Below are positions 15,791 through 24,451 of a stretch of DNA of 64,000 nt, piece after piece. Position 1 is the stretch's first letter, and the number at the start of each line of letters is the position of its first letter. Source of the stretch: an uncultured Clostridia bacterium (GTDB lineage Bacteria > Bacillota > Clostridia > UBA1381); NCBI GenBank assembly GCA_947631085.1, contig CANRJY010000004.1, positions 62,001-126,000 on the forward strand, read 5' to 3'. The notes below the pieces were generated by a model that ran no database searches, was not told where the DNA came from, and saw only the letters and a program-made list of their open reading frames with translations. The position numbers and the translations under genes were made by a program.

Positions 15791-17551
15791 ATGAGTGAAA
15801 AGCAGCCGATGAGGCTCGGCTATCTTATCAAACGGTTTGTGCCGTATTTCAAAAAATATAAATGGATCCTCGTTCTCGACCTGATCTGCGCCGCGCTCTC
15901 GACGGTGTGCGAGCTGGTATTCCCGATGCTCGTGCGGTACATAACGGATATGGGAATAAATGACATAGTCTCGCTGACAGTCGCGGTAATTATGAAAATC
16001 GGCGCGTTTTACCTTATCTTGCGTCTGATCGACGCGGCGGCGAATTTCTATATGGCAAACACCGGACACATCATGGGCGCGAAGCTCGAAACCGATATGC
16101 GAAGCGACCTGTTCAACCATCTCGAACGCCTTTCGCACGCGTATTATTCAGAGCACAAGATAGGTCAGATAATGGCGCGTATCACGTCGGATCTGTTCGA
16201 TATAACGGAGTTCGCGCACCACTGTCCCGAGGAGGTTTTCATCTGCGTTTTAAAAATCGTTGTATCGTTCGCGATTCTTTGCGGAATTAATATTCCCTTG
16301 ACGATCATAATTTTCGCGTCACTGCCGCTGGTGCTGTGCTTTGTAAAGTTTTTTAACACGCGTATGCGCCGCGCGTTTAAGTGGCAGCGCGACCAGATAG
16401 GCGAGATAAACTCGCAGGTCGAGGACTCGCTTTTGGGTATCCGCGTCGTGAAATCGTTCGCGAACGAGGGGATAGAATCGGAAAAATTTGAAAAGGGCAA
16501 CGAAAAATTCCTCGATGCGAAAAAGCTCGGCTATTTCTACATGGCGGGCTTTCAGACCTCGAACCGCTTTTTCGAGGGCGTTATGTATCTGATAGTAACG
16601 ATCGCGGGCGCGCTGTTTTTGATGAACGGCAAAATCGATCCCGCGGACTTCACGGCGTACCTGCTTTATGTGAGCACGCTTTTGGCGACGATACGCACAA
16701 TTATCCAGTTTACGGAGCAGTTCCAGCGCGGAATGACGGGTATCGAGCGTTTCCTCGAGGTAATGGACTCGCCCGTCGATATAAAGGACGCGCCGGACGC
16801 GGAGGATCTGACCGACGTTCAGGGCGCGATCAAGTTCGAAAACGTCAGCTTCCACTACAGCGACGACAACACAAATGTCCTGACGGGAATTGATCTTGAC
16901 ATCAAAAAGGGTGAAAGCGTAGCGCTCGTGGGGCCCTCGGGCGGCGGAAAAACCACGCTTTGCAGCCTTATCCCCCGCTTTTATGACGCAACCGAGGGGC
17001 GAATTTTAATAGACGGTCACGATATCAGGAAGGTTACGCTGCAATCTTTGAGAAACTCGGTCGGCGTGGTGCAGCAGGACGTGTACCTGTTCTCGGGAAC
17101 GGTGTTTGAAAATATCGAATACGGAATGCCGGGCGCGTCGCGCGAGGACGTGATAAAGGCGGCGAAGCGCGCGGGAGCGCACGAGTTTATATCCACCCTG
17201 CCGCGCGGCTACGACACATATGTGGGCGAGCGCGGAGTAAAGCTGTCGGGCGGACAGAAGCAGCGGATAAGCATAGCGAGAGTATTTTTGAAAAACCCGC
17301 CCGTCATAGTGCTCGACGAAGCGACGTCGGCGCTCGACAACGAGAGCGAAAAAATAGTCCAGGAGTCGCTCGAAGAGCTCGCGAAGGGCAGAACGGTATT
17401 CACGATAGCGCACCGCTTAACGACGATACGCAACGCTAATTTGATACTCGTTCTCACCGAAAACGGCATAGAGGAGCAGGGCACACACGCGGAGCTGATG
17501 GCAAAGGGTGGAATTTACAAGAGCCTTTACAGTATGTACGAGAATATGTAA
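15791..17551 (+). CDS. ABC exporter, fused membrane and ATPase domains
   Basis: 586-residue half-transporter of the MsbA/LmrA/YknU type that works as a homo- or heterodimer to export lipids, drugs or peptides. The type I exporter membrane domain (about 1-310) has six helices and the conserved loop GQIMARITSDLFDITEF. The nucleotide-binding domain (about 335-575) shows Walker A GPSGGGKTT, Q-loop VVQQDVYLFSGT, signature LSGGQKQR, Walker B VIVLDEATSALD and switch His in IAHRL. No partner half-transporter is adjacent, so homodimer is the simpler reading. The start at 15791 is preferred over 15770 because AAAGGAG sits 9 bp before it. Confidence 0.93.
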   Translation: MSEKQPMRLGYLIKRFVPYFKKYKWILVLDLICAALSTVCELVFPMLVRYITDMGINDIVSLTVAVIMKIGAFYLILRLIDAAANFYMANTGHIMGAKLETDMRSDLFNHLERLSHAYYSEHKIGQIMARITSDLFDITEFAHHCPEEVFICVLKIVVSFAILCGINIPLTIIIFASLPLVLCFVKFFNTRMRRAFKWQRDQIGEINSQVEDSLLGIRVVKSFANEGIESEKFEKGNEKFLDAKKLGYFYMAGFQTSNRFFEGVMYLIVTIAGALFLMNGKIDPADFTAYLLYVSTLLATIRTIIQFTEQFQRGMTGIERFLEVMDSPVDIKDAPDAEDLTDVQGAIKFENVSFHYSDDNTNVLTGIDLDIKKGESVALVGPSGGGKTTLCSLIPRFYDATEGRILIDGHDIRKVTLQSLRNSVGVVQQDVYLFSGTVFENIEYGMPGASREDVIKAAKRAGAHEFISTLPRGYDTYVGERGVKLSGGQKQRISIARVFLKNPPVIVLDEATSALDNESEKIVQESLEELAKGRTVFTIAHRLTTIRNANLILVLTENGIEEQGTHAELMAKGGIYKSLYSMYENM

Positions 17552-17567
17552 AAATCCTACAAATATA

Positions 17568-17606
17568 AAAATACCCGGCAAAGCTAATGCGATGCCGGGT
17601 TAATTT
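17568..17606. terminator. Bidirectional terminator
   Basis: ACCCGGCA (17573-17580) pairs with TGCCGGGT (17593-17600), with A and T tracts outside. It overlaps the stop codon of the convergent small gene. Confidence 0.75.
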
Positions 17607-17788
17607 TCATCTTCCGCGTTTTCTTCTTCAAGATTTTCCAAAGCCACACGCACGGCTTCGACAACAAATGCCGAAAACGTGCAGTCAAGCCCGCGTATTG
17701 AGTTTTCTACAGCCTCTATTACATCATCAGGGAAACGTATACATTTATTTGTAGCATGAGAAGCTATTGGGATTTTAAATTTTCTCAT
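17600..17788 (-). CDS. Small ribbon-helix-helix-like protein
   Basis: 62 residues. The pattern NKCIRFPDDVIEAVENSI, then a turn and FSAFVVEAVRVALENL, fits the beta-helix-helix layout of Arc/CopG/YlcI-type DNA-binding proteins, with the acidic tail EEENAEDEN. It could be an autoregulated repressor or an orphan antitoxin-like protein, but no toxin gene lies next to it. The start at 17788 is preferred because AAAGGAAG lies 8 bp before it; the upstream ATG at 17812 overlaps no RBS. Confidence 0.6.
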   Translation of the reverse strand: MRKFKIPIASHATNKCIRFPDDVIEAVENSIRGLDCTFSAFVVEAVRVALENLEEENAEDEN

Positions 17789-17901
17789 TTTTAATCTTCC
17801 TTTCAATAACATCGTGTAATGCTTATATTAATATTATTATACCGAAATATGCATTATTAATAAATATAAATAATTATATAGAAATTTATTAAATATTTGT
17901 A

Positions 17902-17930
17902 TTGCAAAATATAATGCGATGTGTTATAAT
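17902..17930 (+). promoter_or_regulatory. Promoter of the short lipoprotein gene
   Basis: TTGCAA (17902-17907), 17-bp spacer, TATAAT (17925-17930), 32 bp before the ATG. Confidence 0.7.
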
Positions 17931-17962
17931 GCATTTATAATTAAAGTATAGGAGAAAAGACT

Positions 17963-18115
17963 ATGAAAAAATTTTTTAGCGGAATTACTGCTTGTTTAAT
18001 AATGATGAGTCTTTTAACCGCATGCGGAAGCAAACCGGAGAAGGCTATTGTCGGTAGGTGGGACGGTTCTGAAGTGTTGGGACATAACACGCGTAAATAT
18101 TCGATATCCTCATAA
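17963..18115 (+). CDS. Truncated lipoprotein (50 aa), probably a broken gene
   Basis: MKKFFSGITACLIMMSLLTACG is a clean lipoprotein signal peptide with the lipidated Cys at about residue 21. It is followed by the typical mature start of lipocalin-like surface lipoproteins (KPEKAIVGRWDG). The frame stops after 50 codons, and no other frame downstream resembles a continuation before the next gene at 18157. Promoter and RBS (ggagaaaag) are intact. Either a 3' deletion has left only the export signal, or the short product is functional; I favour decay. Confidence 0.5.
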   Translation: MKKFFSGITACLIMMSLLTACGSKPEKAIVGRWDGSEVLGHNTRKYSISS

Positions 18116-18156
18116 AACGGGAAAAGAATACTGCAATACCTGTTTTCTTTCATGCC

Positions 18157-19095
18157 TTATAACATCTCCTTTTTTGCGCCCTGATATGTGTCGCGGCGTA
18201 CCATCAGCTTATCAATCTCGTTCATTACAACAAACTTTTTAAGGCTCCACAGCGGCCCTATCAGCGCGTTCCATCCCCCGTCGCCGGTTACACGCTGTAT
18301 TATCGTTTCGCTCGGGAACAGCTCGAGCTGGCTCACTATAATATCCGCGTATTCGTCAAGACTAAGCAGTTCAAATTCTCCGTTCAGGTATTGCTCCGCT
18401 ATTTTTGTGCCGCGCAGGACGTGCAGCAGATGCAGCTTTACACAATGCGGCTTGAGCCTCGCCACAGCCGCCGCGCTTTCCAGCATCATTTCCTTTGTTT
18501 CGCCGGGCAGTCCGTCAATTAGATGCACGCATACGTTTATTCCGCGTTCCTTCAGCTTTTCAAAGCCCTCCAAAAATTCCGCGTATGTATGACATCGGTT
18601 TATTCTTTCGCCCGTTTCGTCAAAAATCGTTTGCAAACCGAGCTCCGCTATAAGATATGTTCTGTTGTTAAGCTCCGACAGATATTCGAGCACATCATCC
18701 GCGAGACAGTCCGCGCGCGTGGCTATGCTCAGTCCCACAACTCCGTCCTGAGCGAGAACCGGTTCAAAGCGCTCGCGCAGAACGGACGCCGGAGCGTATG
18801 TGTTCGTGTGCGCCTGAAAATACGGGATGTACTTTGCCTCGGGCCATTTTTTATGCATGCGAGTTTTTATTTCATCAAACTGTTTAAGCAGACTGTCCGC
18901 CGGATTGCCGGCAAAATCGCCGCTGCCGTCAAGACAGTATGTGCAGCCGCCAAAGCCGCGCGTGCCGTCGATGTTCGGGCATGTAAATCCGGCGTTCAGC
19001 GCGATTTTGAACACCTTGCAGCCGAATTTTTCGCGGAGGTGGTAGTTCCATGTGTGATACCGTTTGTTATCGCTTGTGTACGGGAATTTATTCAT
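18157..19095 (-). CDS. Radical SAM protein, YhcC/TIGR01212 type
   Basis: 312 residues. It opens with NKFPYTSDNKRYHTWNYHLR, the hallmark of the YhcC family, then FGCKVFKIALNAGFTCPNID and the 4Fe-4S cysteines in GGCTYC. The barrel contains SIATRADCL and YLIAELGLQT, and the C-terminal part reads VCVHLIDGLPGETKEMM and HLLHVLRGTKIAEQY. Its enzymatic role is not established. The start at 19095 is selected because the family motif begins right there and GGAGCG lies upstream; longer in-frame starts to 19362 would overlap the next gene and add non-family sequence. Confidence 0.88.
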   Translation of the reverse strand: MNKFPYTSDNKRYHTWNYHLREKFGCKVFKIALNAGFTCPNIDGTRGFGGCTYCLDGSGDFAGNPADSLLKQFDEIKTRMHKKWPEAKYIPYFQAHTNTYAPASVLRERFEPVLAQDGVVGLSIATRADCLADDVLEYLSELNNRTYLIAELGLQTIFDETGERINRCHTYAEFLEGFEKLKERGINVCVHLIDGLPGETKEMMLESAAAVARLKPHCVKLHLLHVLRGTKIAEQYLNGEFELLSLDEYADIIVSQLELFPSETIIQRVTGDGGWNALIGPLWSLKKFVVMNEIDKLMVRRDTYQGAKKEML

Positions 19096-19174
19096 TCTTT
19101 TCGCTCCGTTTTCCTTTATTCCGATAAATATATCATACCACATAAGGCGCGGATATTCAACCGTTTTATACGCG

Positions 19175-19204
19175 AAAAGGCAGACGTGCGTCTGCCTTTT
19201 CACC
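19175..19204 (-). terminator. Terminator of the DUF1540 gene
   Basis: AAAAGGCAGAC (19175-19185) pairs with GTCTGCCTTTT (19190-19200). Confidence 0.75.
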
Positions 19205-19223
19205 GTTCTGAAATGATTTGACT

Positions 19224-19400
19224 TTACTTTTTTAACACAAACGAGTTGCAGTCTGTGCATTCTACCATAGTGGGATTTGATTCGTGAGTTCCCACCTGGA
19301 TTTTCGAAAGAGAACAATAGTCCTCCTTCTGACAGTGGTTGGCGCACTGCGTTACCGTGCACTGAATACTTTTGTTAGCATCTGTACAGCACTTATCCAT
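19224..19400 (-). CDS. DUF1540 Cys-rich protein
   Basis: 58 residues with evenly spaced Cys (IQCTVTQCANHC, DYCSLSKIQVG, VECTDCNSF), the pattern of DUF1540, a small family common in spore-formers and possibly metal-binding. The start at 19400 follows a perfect GGAGGT at 8 bp. Function unknown. It is a separate transcript from the radical SAM gene downstream because a terminator lies between. Confidence 0.8.
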   Translation of the reverse strand: MDKCCTDANKSIQCTVTQCANHCQKEDYCSLSKIQVGTHESNPTMVECTDCNSFVLKK

Positions 19401-19499
19401 AATAGCTACCTCCAATACTGCGCGGATTTTTCCGCCGTGATCTTACACTGTTATTATCCGCCGTTTGCGCGCTTAATATTAGAGGAAATTTTTTCAATT

Positions 19500-21818
19500 T
19501 TACAGGCTTTCCACCAGCCTTATCGCCGCCACCGACATATCGTCGGCAACCTCGTTGTGACTTTTCTGAACAGCCGCGGTTATCACCTCGTCAGCGAGCA
19601 TGTCCATAGTGTCATACGGCATTTTGATTTTTTTCTTTATCCATTCCGCGCGCACTCTGCCGTAGCCCGCCTCGGTTATTCCGTCGGAGAGCATCATTAT
19701 TATATCGCCGTCGCCGAGCTTTTTCATTTGACTTTGAATTTTAACGTCCGGCAGCATTCCCGCGGGCAGCGAGACGGAAAATACCGTTTCCACCGCGCCG
19801 CCTGTGTATATGTAGCTTTCCGCGCCGCCGATTTTATAAAAATCGGCTATGCCGGTCATAAGGTCTATGCAGAGAAGATCTATCGTGGAAAAGCATTCGC
19901 TGTCAAGCTTCAAACAAAGCGCGGAATTTATCATGTTTATCGCCGTACGGATACCGAAGCCGGATTGCAGAAACTCGCGAAGGAGCCGCAGCGTGATGTG
20001 GCTTTCCATAAGCGCCGCTCTGCCGCTGCCCATGCCGTCTGAAAGGATAGCGTACAGCTTATAGTCGTCTGTGGTGAACACAGTGAGACTGTCGCCGGAA
20101 ATTTCACTGTCATCGCGCGAAAGCTGGCGCGTGCCGATATCCACCGTATATCTCGGCTTCGACGCGAATTTCAGCAGACCGCCGCGCGACACGCTTTCGT
20201 AGCCTATCGGCGTTTCGAGAGCCATTGTCAGTATATCCGCAACGCGCTCGGTGTTCACGCCCAGTCCGACGCTGAGATACACCTCCAATCTTCCTCTTCC
20301 GCCTTCGATAACGCTTATTTCGCGCGGCGTTATACCCTGCTTGTCCAGCTCGTTTACAGCGGTCTCCTCCATGTCCTCGCGGAAAGAAAATCCTTCGCTT
20401 ATCTCTCTCGACATTTCCTCCATGAGTGATGACATTTCTCTGTACTGCCTCGCGACCAAATCGCGTCCCATAACCGCTTCTCCCGCGCGTATCTCATTTC
20501 TTTTGTGGAGCTCGTACACATGCGTAAATTCGAGCACAAACAGCTCCGTGTTAATACAGCGCTCCCGAAACGGCGGCGGAGCGGACGCGGCTGTTACGCT
20601 TCCGTCCGTCTCCATTGTATCCAAAAGCGCCATGACGCTTTTATATGTTTTTGTAAACTCCGACTGCCAGCACTTCTGCGCTCTCGGGCAGTCCGCGCAG
20701 ACACGGCGCGTGAGCTCGTCAAGTATGGCGCCCGCCTCTTTGCCGTACATCTTCAAACGCTTGTCCGACGCGGCGCAGAAACACTCCTCGAGACTGCGGA
20801 ACGCCTCTGACGAGCGCTCGAGCCGCATAGACAGATATTCCTTTACGCGCTCGTCCGTATCAATCGATTCTATCTGCAGCGATTTTGAGAAAAACGCGCC
20901 CATTCGCCCGTGAACGCGGCGCGGAGTCGCGATAAACAGAATAACCGCTATCGCGGTTTCGTATATTGAAAGCGACAGCGCGTCCGCGCCGCGCGCGTAC
21001 AGCATGGAAATTGCCGCGCCGCCGATAAAACCGAGCGCCGCGCCGACCTTACCGAAGGATTTTAAAAGACTTCCGAACAGCGCGCTCAATCCGTAAACGC
21101 CCATCATTACCATAGCGTTTGGCTCCGCCATCGCCGACATAAATCCGATGCAAAGCCCGCCGCTGCCCGCCGCCGCAAGCCCGCCGTGGAGCGCCATGCA
21201 CATCACCGCGTAGGACGCGAAAATATCCGCCGCATCTATGCCGTACGGAAGCGTTAAGCCGCGCATTCCCGTTATGAACACGCCCAGCGCCACCGCCACA
21301 GATACAAGCTCGTCCTGCGCCGCCTGACGGCGCTTTTTACGGCTTTCCATAAGTCTTTGAGCTTTTAAAAATATTATGTACATAATCGAGGAAATAAGCG
21401 CTTCCATAAGAAGCAGCATCATTTCGTACATCCCTATGTAATTGTACGCCATCACAGCCGCGCCGCCGATAAGCACCGAAGCTCCGCATGCCACCGATTC
21501 CAAAATTCTGCGGTTTATCCGCGCGGGAGTTTTTATCCTTGTAAAAATCCAAAACAGCAGCGCCGCCAAAAGGTATTTTATCACGCCTATTCCTGCTCCT
21601 GCGGTTATGAGCCCCAAACAAATCACCGCCACGCCTAAATATGCCACGCTTTTATCGAAGCACGCCGCGAACATCGACGCGCCGAACGGAAACGTGCCGA
21701 AAACGGACGCACGGCTCGCGAGAAACAGCAGAGCGCTTACGGGAACATCTCTCCACGCCGGAGCACGCAGCGCTTCAGCCGTATTTTTTGGTTCTATAAC
21801 TACATTAGGCTCACTCAT
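19500..21818 (-). CDS. spoIIE: Stage II sporulation protein E (PP2C phosphatase)
   Basis: Membrane serine phosphatase that dephosphorylates SpoIIAA to activate sigma-F in the forespore and takes part in polar septation. 772 residues, close to the usual 800. The N-terminal third is a bundle of about ten membrane helices. The central region carries the family segment DTDERVKEYLSMRLERSSEAF and a Cys cluster (CADCPRAQKCWQSEF). The C-terminal PP2C domain (about 560-772) shows metal-binding LSDGMGSGRAA and MLSDGITEAGYG. ATG 21818 has GGAGG 8 bp upstream; a TTG two codons earlier is too close to the RBS. Presence of spoIIE indicates endospore formation. Confidence 0.96.
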   Translation of the reverse strand: MSEPNVVIEPKNTAEALRAPAWRDVPVSALLFLASRASVFGTFPFGASMFAACFDKSVAYLGVAVICLGLITAGAGIGVIKYLLAALLFWIFTRIKTPARINRRILESVACGASVLIGGAAVMAYNYIGMYEMMLLLMEALISSIMYIIFLKAQRLMESRKKRRQAAQDELVSVAVALGVFITGMRGLTLPYGIDAADIFASYAVMCMALHGGLAAAGSGGLCIGFMSAMAEPNAMVMMGVYGLSALFGSLLKSFGKVGAALGFIGGAAISMLYARGADALSLSIYETAIAVILFIATPRRVHGRMGAFFSKSLQIESIDTDERVKEYLSMRLERSSEAFRSLEECFCAASDKRLKMYGKEAGAILDELTRRVCADCPRAQKCWQSEFTKTYKSVMALLDTMETDGSVTAASAPPPFRERCINTELFVLEFTHVYELHKRNEIRAGEAVMGRDLVARQYREMSSLMEEMSREISEGFSFREDMEETAVNELDKQGITPREISVIEGGRGRLEVYLSVGLGVNTERVADILTMALETPIGYESVSRGGLLKFASKPRYTVDIGTRQLSRDDSEISGDSLTVFTTDDYKLYAILSDGMGSGRAALMESHITLRLLREFLQSGFGIRTAINMINSALCLKLDSECFSTIDLLCIDLMTGIADFYKIGGAESYIYTGGAVETVFSVSLPAGMLPDVKIQSQMKKLGDGDIIMMLSDGITEAGYGRVRAEWIKKKIKMPYDTMDMLADEVITAAVQKSHNEVADDMSVAAIRLVESL

Positions 21819-21852
21819 TGTCAATTCCTCCCCATAATGATAAGCATAGATT

Positions 21853-21918
21853 ATTATAACATTTAAATAAGGGAAAATTTGTCATTTTTTATTGTCGAAT
21901 TAAAAAAATTTTTCGACA
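21853..21918 (-). promoter_or_regulatory. spoIIE promoter with Spo0A-box-like sites
   Basis: On the minus strand TGTCGAA (21918-21912) and its inverse TTCGACA (21899-21893) lie upstream of ATGACA (21885-21880), a 21-bp gap and TATAAT (21858-21853). TGTCGAA is the published 0A-box core, and long -35/-10 spacing is a known feature of Spo0A-activated sigma-A promoters such as spoIIG and spoIIE of Bacillus. Confidence 0.65.
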
Positions 21919-21945
21919 CTGTTTTCAAAAAACCGCTTTAATGTT

Positions 21946-21974
21946 TTGACAACGCGGCGAGGTTATGATATACT
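21946..21974 (+). promoter_or_regulatory. Promoter of the YfcE-type gene
   Basis: TTGACA (21946-21951), 17-bp spacer, TATACT (21969-21974). Confidence 0.8.
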
Positions 21975-22014
21975 GTATTCGAGAGCGGCAGACGTTTATC
22001 AAACGGAGGAATTT

Positions 22015-22485
22015 ATGAAACGAATTTTAATATTTTCGGACACGCACGGCAATATTGACGGTTGCTTGAATATAATAAAAAACACGCCGTCTGTGAGCGC
22101 GGTTCTTCACGCCGGAGACTGCGTCCGCGACGCGGAGGGAATAGAGGCGGCGTTTCCGTCGCTGAAGGTTTACTATGTAAAAGGCAATAACGATTTTTTC
22201 ACACGCGCGCCGGCGTCGCTGCTGATTCCGATAGGCGGCAAACGAATTTATCTCACGCACGGGCACGAGCAGCGCGTAAAATATGAGTTCAACTACACGA
22301 CCCTGACGGAACGCGCGGAAACGGTCAATGCCGATTTGGCGGTGTTCGGTCACACGCACGAGCCGTACACTGGCTATGCCGGAAAAATGATACTGCTGAA
22401 TCCCGGCAGCGCGTTGTTTACGCGCACATATGCGGTCGCGGAAATAGACGGGGACACGTTAAAAACTGCTATTCTTAATATGTAA
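22015..22485 (+). CDS. YfcE/MJ0936-type metallophosphoesterase
   Basis: 156-residue calcineurin-fold phosphodiesterase. Metal ligands are visible in order: SDTHGN (residues 8-13), HAGDCV, KGNND, THGHE and GHTHEP. The family includes E. coli YfcE, a phosphodiesterase active on model substrates; the natural substrate is unclear. The start at 22015 has GGAGGA upstream; the longer frame from 21946 begins in the promoter. Monocistronic with its own terminator. Confidence 0.93.
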   Translation: MKRILIFSDTHGNIDGCLNIIKNTPSVSAVLHAGDCVRDAEGIEAAFPSLKVYYVKGNNDFFTRAPASLLIPIGGKRIYLTHGHEQRVKYEFNYTTLTERAETVNADLAVFGHTHEPYTGYAGKMILLNPGSALFTRTYAVAEIDGDTLKTAILNM

Positions 22486-22486
22486 T

Positions 22487-22509
22487 ACGCGCCATAAGGC
22501 GCGTTTTTT
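22487..22509 (+). terminator. Terminator of the YfcE-type gene
   Basis: ACGCGCC/GGCGCGT stem (22487-22493 with 22498-22504) then six T. From here to 22740 I see only AT-rich sequence; a 62-codon frame at 22508-22696 has no RBS and no recognisable content. Confidence 0.85.
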
Positions 22510-22742
22510 GTGCATGATGCACAAAAAAGTATTTTATATTTTATGTTTTTTAATTTTGCTTACATTTCACAAAATTTTCGCGCTGTTATGCGAATTTTTT
22601 TGTATCAAAAAAAGTTTTTCGGCGCGTTTTCGTAGAAATACGGCTTGGATGGTTGTTTTTTGGATTTTTCAGACATATAATATATTATGCCGATAAAATA
22701 TTTTAATTTGAATGTGGGAAAACTGCATTCGAAAGCGAAAAA

Positions 22743-22767
22743 GGGACCGCATACCGGTCTCTTTTTT
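22743..22767. terminator. Terminator-like hairpin after ldh
   Basis: GGGACC (22743-22748) pairs with GGTCTC (22756-22761, one G-T pair), with A-rich and T-rich flanks. It probably ends ldh on the minus strand. Confidence 0.55.
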
Positions 22768-22779
22768 GTGCCGCCGTAT

Positions 22780-23721
22780 TTAAAAGCCTATCGACGCAAG
22801 ATTATTTTTTAATTTTTCCGCGCTCGCGCGAAGTCCGCTCAGCTCATTTTCGCTGAACGGTACGTCCATAATCCGCTCCACGCCGAAGCCCGAGAGCTGC
22901 ACGGGTACGCCCAAAGCCGCGCCGTTTATGCCGTACTCGCCCTCAAGTATCGCCGAAACTGTCAGAACGGAATTTTCAGAACCGGCTATGCACTCGACGA
23001 TCCGAGCGACAGCCGCCGCTATCGCATAGTATGTCGCGCCTTTTTTTCGTATGATCTCATACGCGGAATTTTTGACTTCCTCGTACATGGCGTTCAAGTC
23101 CTCGTCCGTACACCTTCCGTAATTTTCAAAAAAGCGTTTCATTCCTATTCCTGCTATATTTGTCACGCTCCACGCCGCGACCTCGCTGTCGCCGTGCTCG
23201 CCTATTACATAGGTGTGACAGTATCTCGCGTCAACACCGGTGTGGCGGCTTATGAGGTATTTGAGCCGCGAGGTATCGAGAACCGTACCCGAGCCTATCA
23301 CCTGCCCTTTCGGAAGCCCCGACAGCCTATACGACACATACGTCAGTATATCAACCGGATTTGTAACCGTTAGCAGTATCACATCCTCCGGCGCGTATTT
23401 CATCACGTTTCCTATCACGCTTTTGAAAACCGCCGCGTTGCGCTTTAGGAGATCTATTCTCGTTTCGCCGTCCTTTTGGTTCACGCCCGCCGCGATTATT
23501 ATAATATCCGCGCCCCGGCAGTCCGCCCAATCGCCGCTGTAGACGCTCACAGGCTTTACGAACGATATCCCGTGCGCCATATCGAGCGCGTCGCCGTCGG
23601 CTTTATCGCGGTTTATATCGATCAAAACTATTTCGCCGAACAATCCGCCGAGCATTATTGTATAAGCGGTCGTGGAGCCGACCAGTCCCGCGCCGACCAC
23701 GACAATTTTTCCACGAAGCAT
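22780..23721 (-). CDS. ldh: L-lactate dehydrogenase
   Basis: NADH-linked reduction of pyruvate to L-lactate, regenerating NAD+ in fermentation. 313 residues. The Rossmann GAGLVGS motif is at residues 9-15 and NAD-binding Asp in LIDINRDK. The specificity loop reads NQKDGETR, with Gln rather than the Arg of malate dehydrogenase. The substrate Arg lies in DTSRLKYL and the catalytic His in IGEHGDSE. RBS AAAGGAC before ATG 23721. A MITE sits only 26 bp upstream of the start, so the ldh promoter must lie within or beyond that insertion. Confidence 0.95.
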   Translation of the reverse strand: MLRGKIVVVGAGLVGSTTAYTIMLGGLFGEIVLIDINRDKADGDALDMAHGISFVKPVSVYSGDWADCRGADIIIIAAGVNQKDGETRIDLLKRNAAVFKSVIGNVMKYAPEDVILLTVTNPVDILTYVSYRLSGLPKGQVIGSGTVLDTSRLKYLISRHTGVDARYCHTYVIGEHGDSEVAAWSVTNIAGIGMKRFFENYGRCTDEDLNAMYEEVKNSAYEIIRKKGATYYAIAAAVARIVECIAGSENSVLTVSAILEGEYGINGAALGVPVQLSGFGVERIMDVPFSENELSGLRASAEKLKNNLASIGF

Positions 23722-23747
23722 TTTTGATGCGTCCTTTCTTGGTTGGT

Positions 23748-23943
23748 GATAAATTATGATTTAGCGCGCCCAATAGCCTTCCCCTTTCAGGGGAAGGGGG
23801 ACCGCGAAGCGGTGGATGAGGTGGAACGCGCTGACCTGAAGGCGGCGTAAACATTCAATGCGCCACAAACAACCTCATCAGTCAGCTGCGCTGACAGCTT
23901 CCCCTACTAGGGGAAGCCTTTCGCAGATAAATCATAATTTATC
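23748..23943. mobile_element. MITE-like palindromic element R1
   Basis: 196 bp bounded by a perfect 16-bp inverted repeat, GATAAATTATGATTTA (23748-23763) and its complement (23928-23943). The interior is a set of hairpins: CTTCCCC…GGGGAAG, GACCGCGAAGCGGT, GTCAGCTGCGCTGAC and CTTCCCCTACTAGGGGAAG. It shares its ends and its CCCCTACTAGGGG hairpin with R2. No transposase is encoded and no clear target duplication is seen. Confidence 0.75.
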
Positions 23944-24034
23944 TCAATTTTTATTATCTCTCCCGCATAAAAATTTATTCAAAAAACAAATAACCCGCCC
24001 CGTTTTTGTATATACTGTTATCGGGGGCGAAGCT

Positions 24035-24451
24035 ATGAAAAAATTTCTTGAATATTTTATTTTATTCTCCTTCGGCGGGATAATCTATATTCTGATCGAG
24101 CTTATTTGGCGCGGACGCTCGCATTGGTCGATGTTTGTCCTCGGCGGGCTTTGCTTTATTCTCATCGGCGCGCTTAACGAAAAATGCCGCGGGAAAGCGC
24201 CGCTTTTCGTGCAGTCGCTTTTCGGCGCGTTTATTATAACCGTGCTCGAATTCGTGACGGGATATATAGTAAATATCAAACTCGGGCTTAATGTTTGGAA
24301 CTATTATGACGTGCCGTTTAATATTCTCGGTCAGGTGTGTCTGCCATATACGGTTTTTTGGTTTTTTCTCAGCCCCGTTTGCGTGATCGCGGACGATTAT
24401 ATGCGCGAGGCGTTTTTCGGCGAAGCGAGACCGACATATAAAATTTTTTAG
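24035..24451 (+). CDS. Putative ABC-transporter type IV-like membrane protein
   Basis: 138 residues with four hydrophobic helices, starting MKKFLEYFILFSFGGIIYIL. The segments IELIWRGRSHWSMFVLGGLC and VLEFVTGYIVNIKLGLNVWN resemble the small putative permeases of the PF06541 type common in Clostridia. The internal ATG at 24035 is used because the 59 codons before it run through the MITE. Its 3' end overlaps the convergent AEC gene by 4 bp. Role unknown. Confidence 0.7.
   Translation: MKKFLEYFILFSFGGIIYILIELIWRGRSHWSMFVLGGLCFILIGALNEKCRGKAPLFVQSLFGAFIITVLEFVTGYIVNIKLGLNVWNYYDVPFNILGQVCLPYTVFWFFLSPVCVIADDYMREAFFGEARPTYKIF

Noticed and set aside
17600-17812. Antitoxin of a type II toxin-antitoxin pair
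   Set aside because: The ribbon-helix-helix pattern fits, but no toxin-like gene lies on either side.
22508-22696. 62-residue frame after the YfcE-type gene
   Set aside because: It starts inside a terminator, has no Shine-Dalgarno, and is Phe/Leu-rich as expected from AT-rich spacer DNA.
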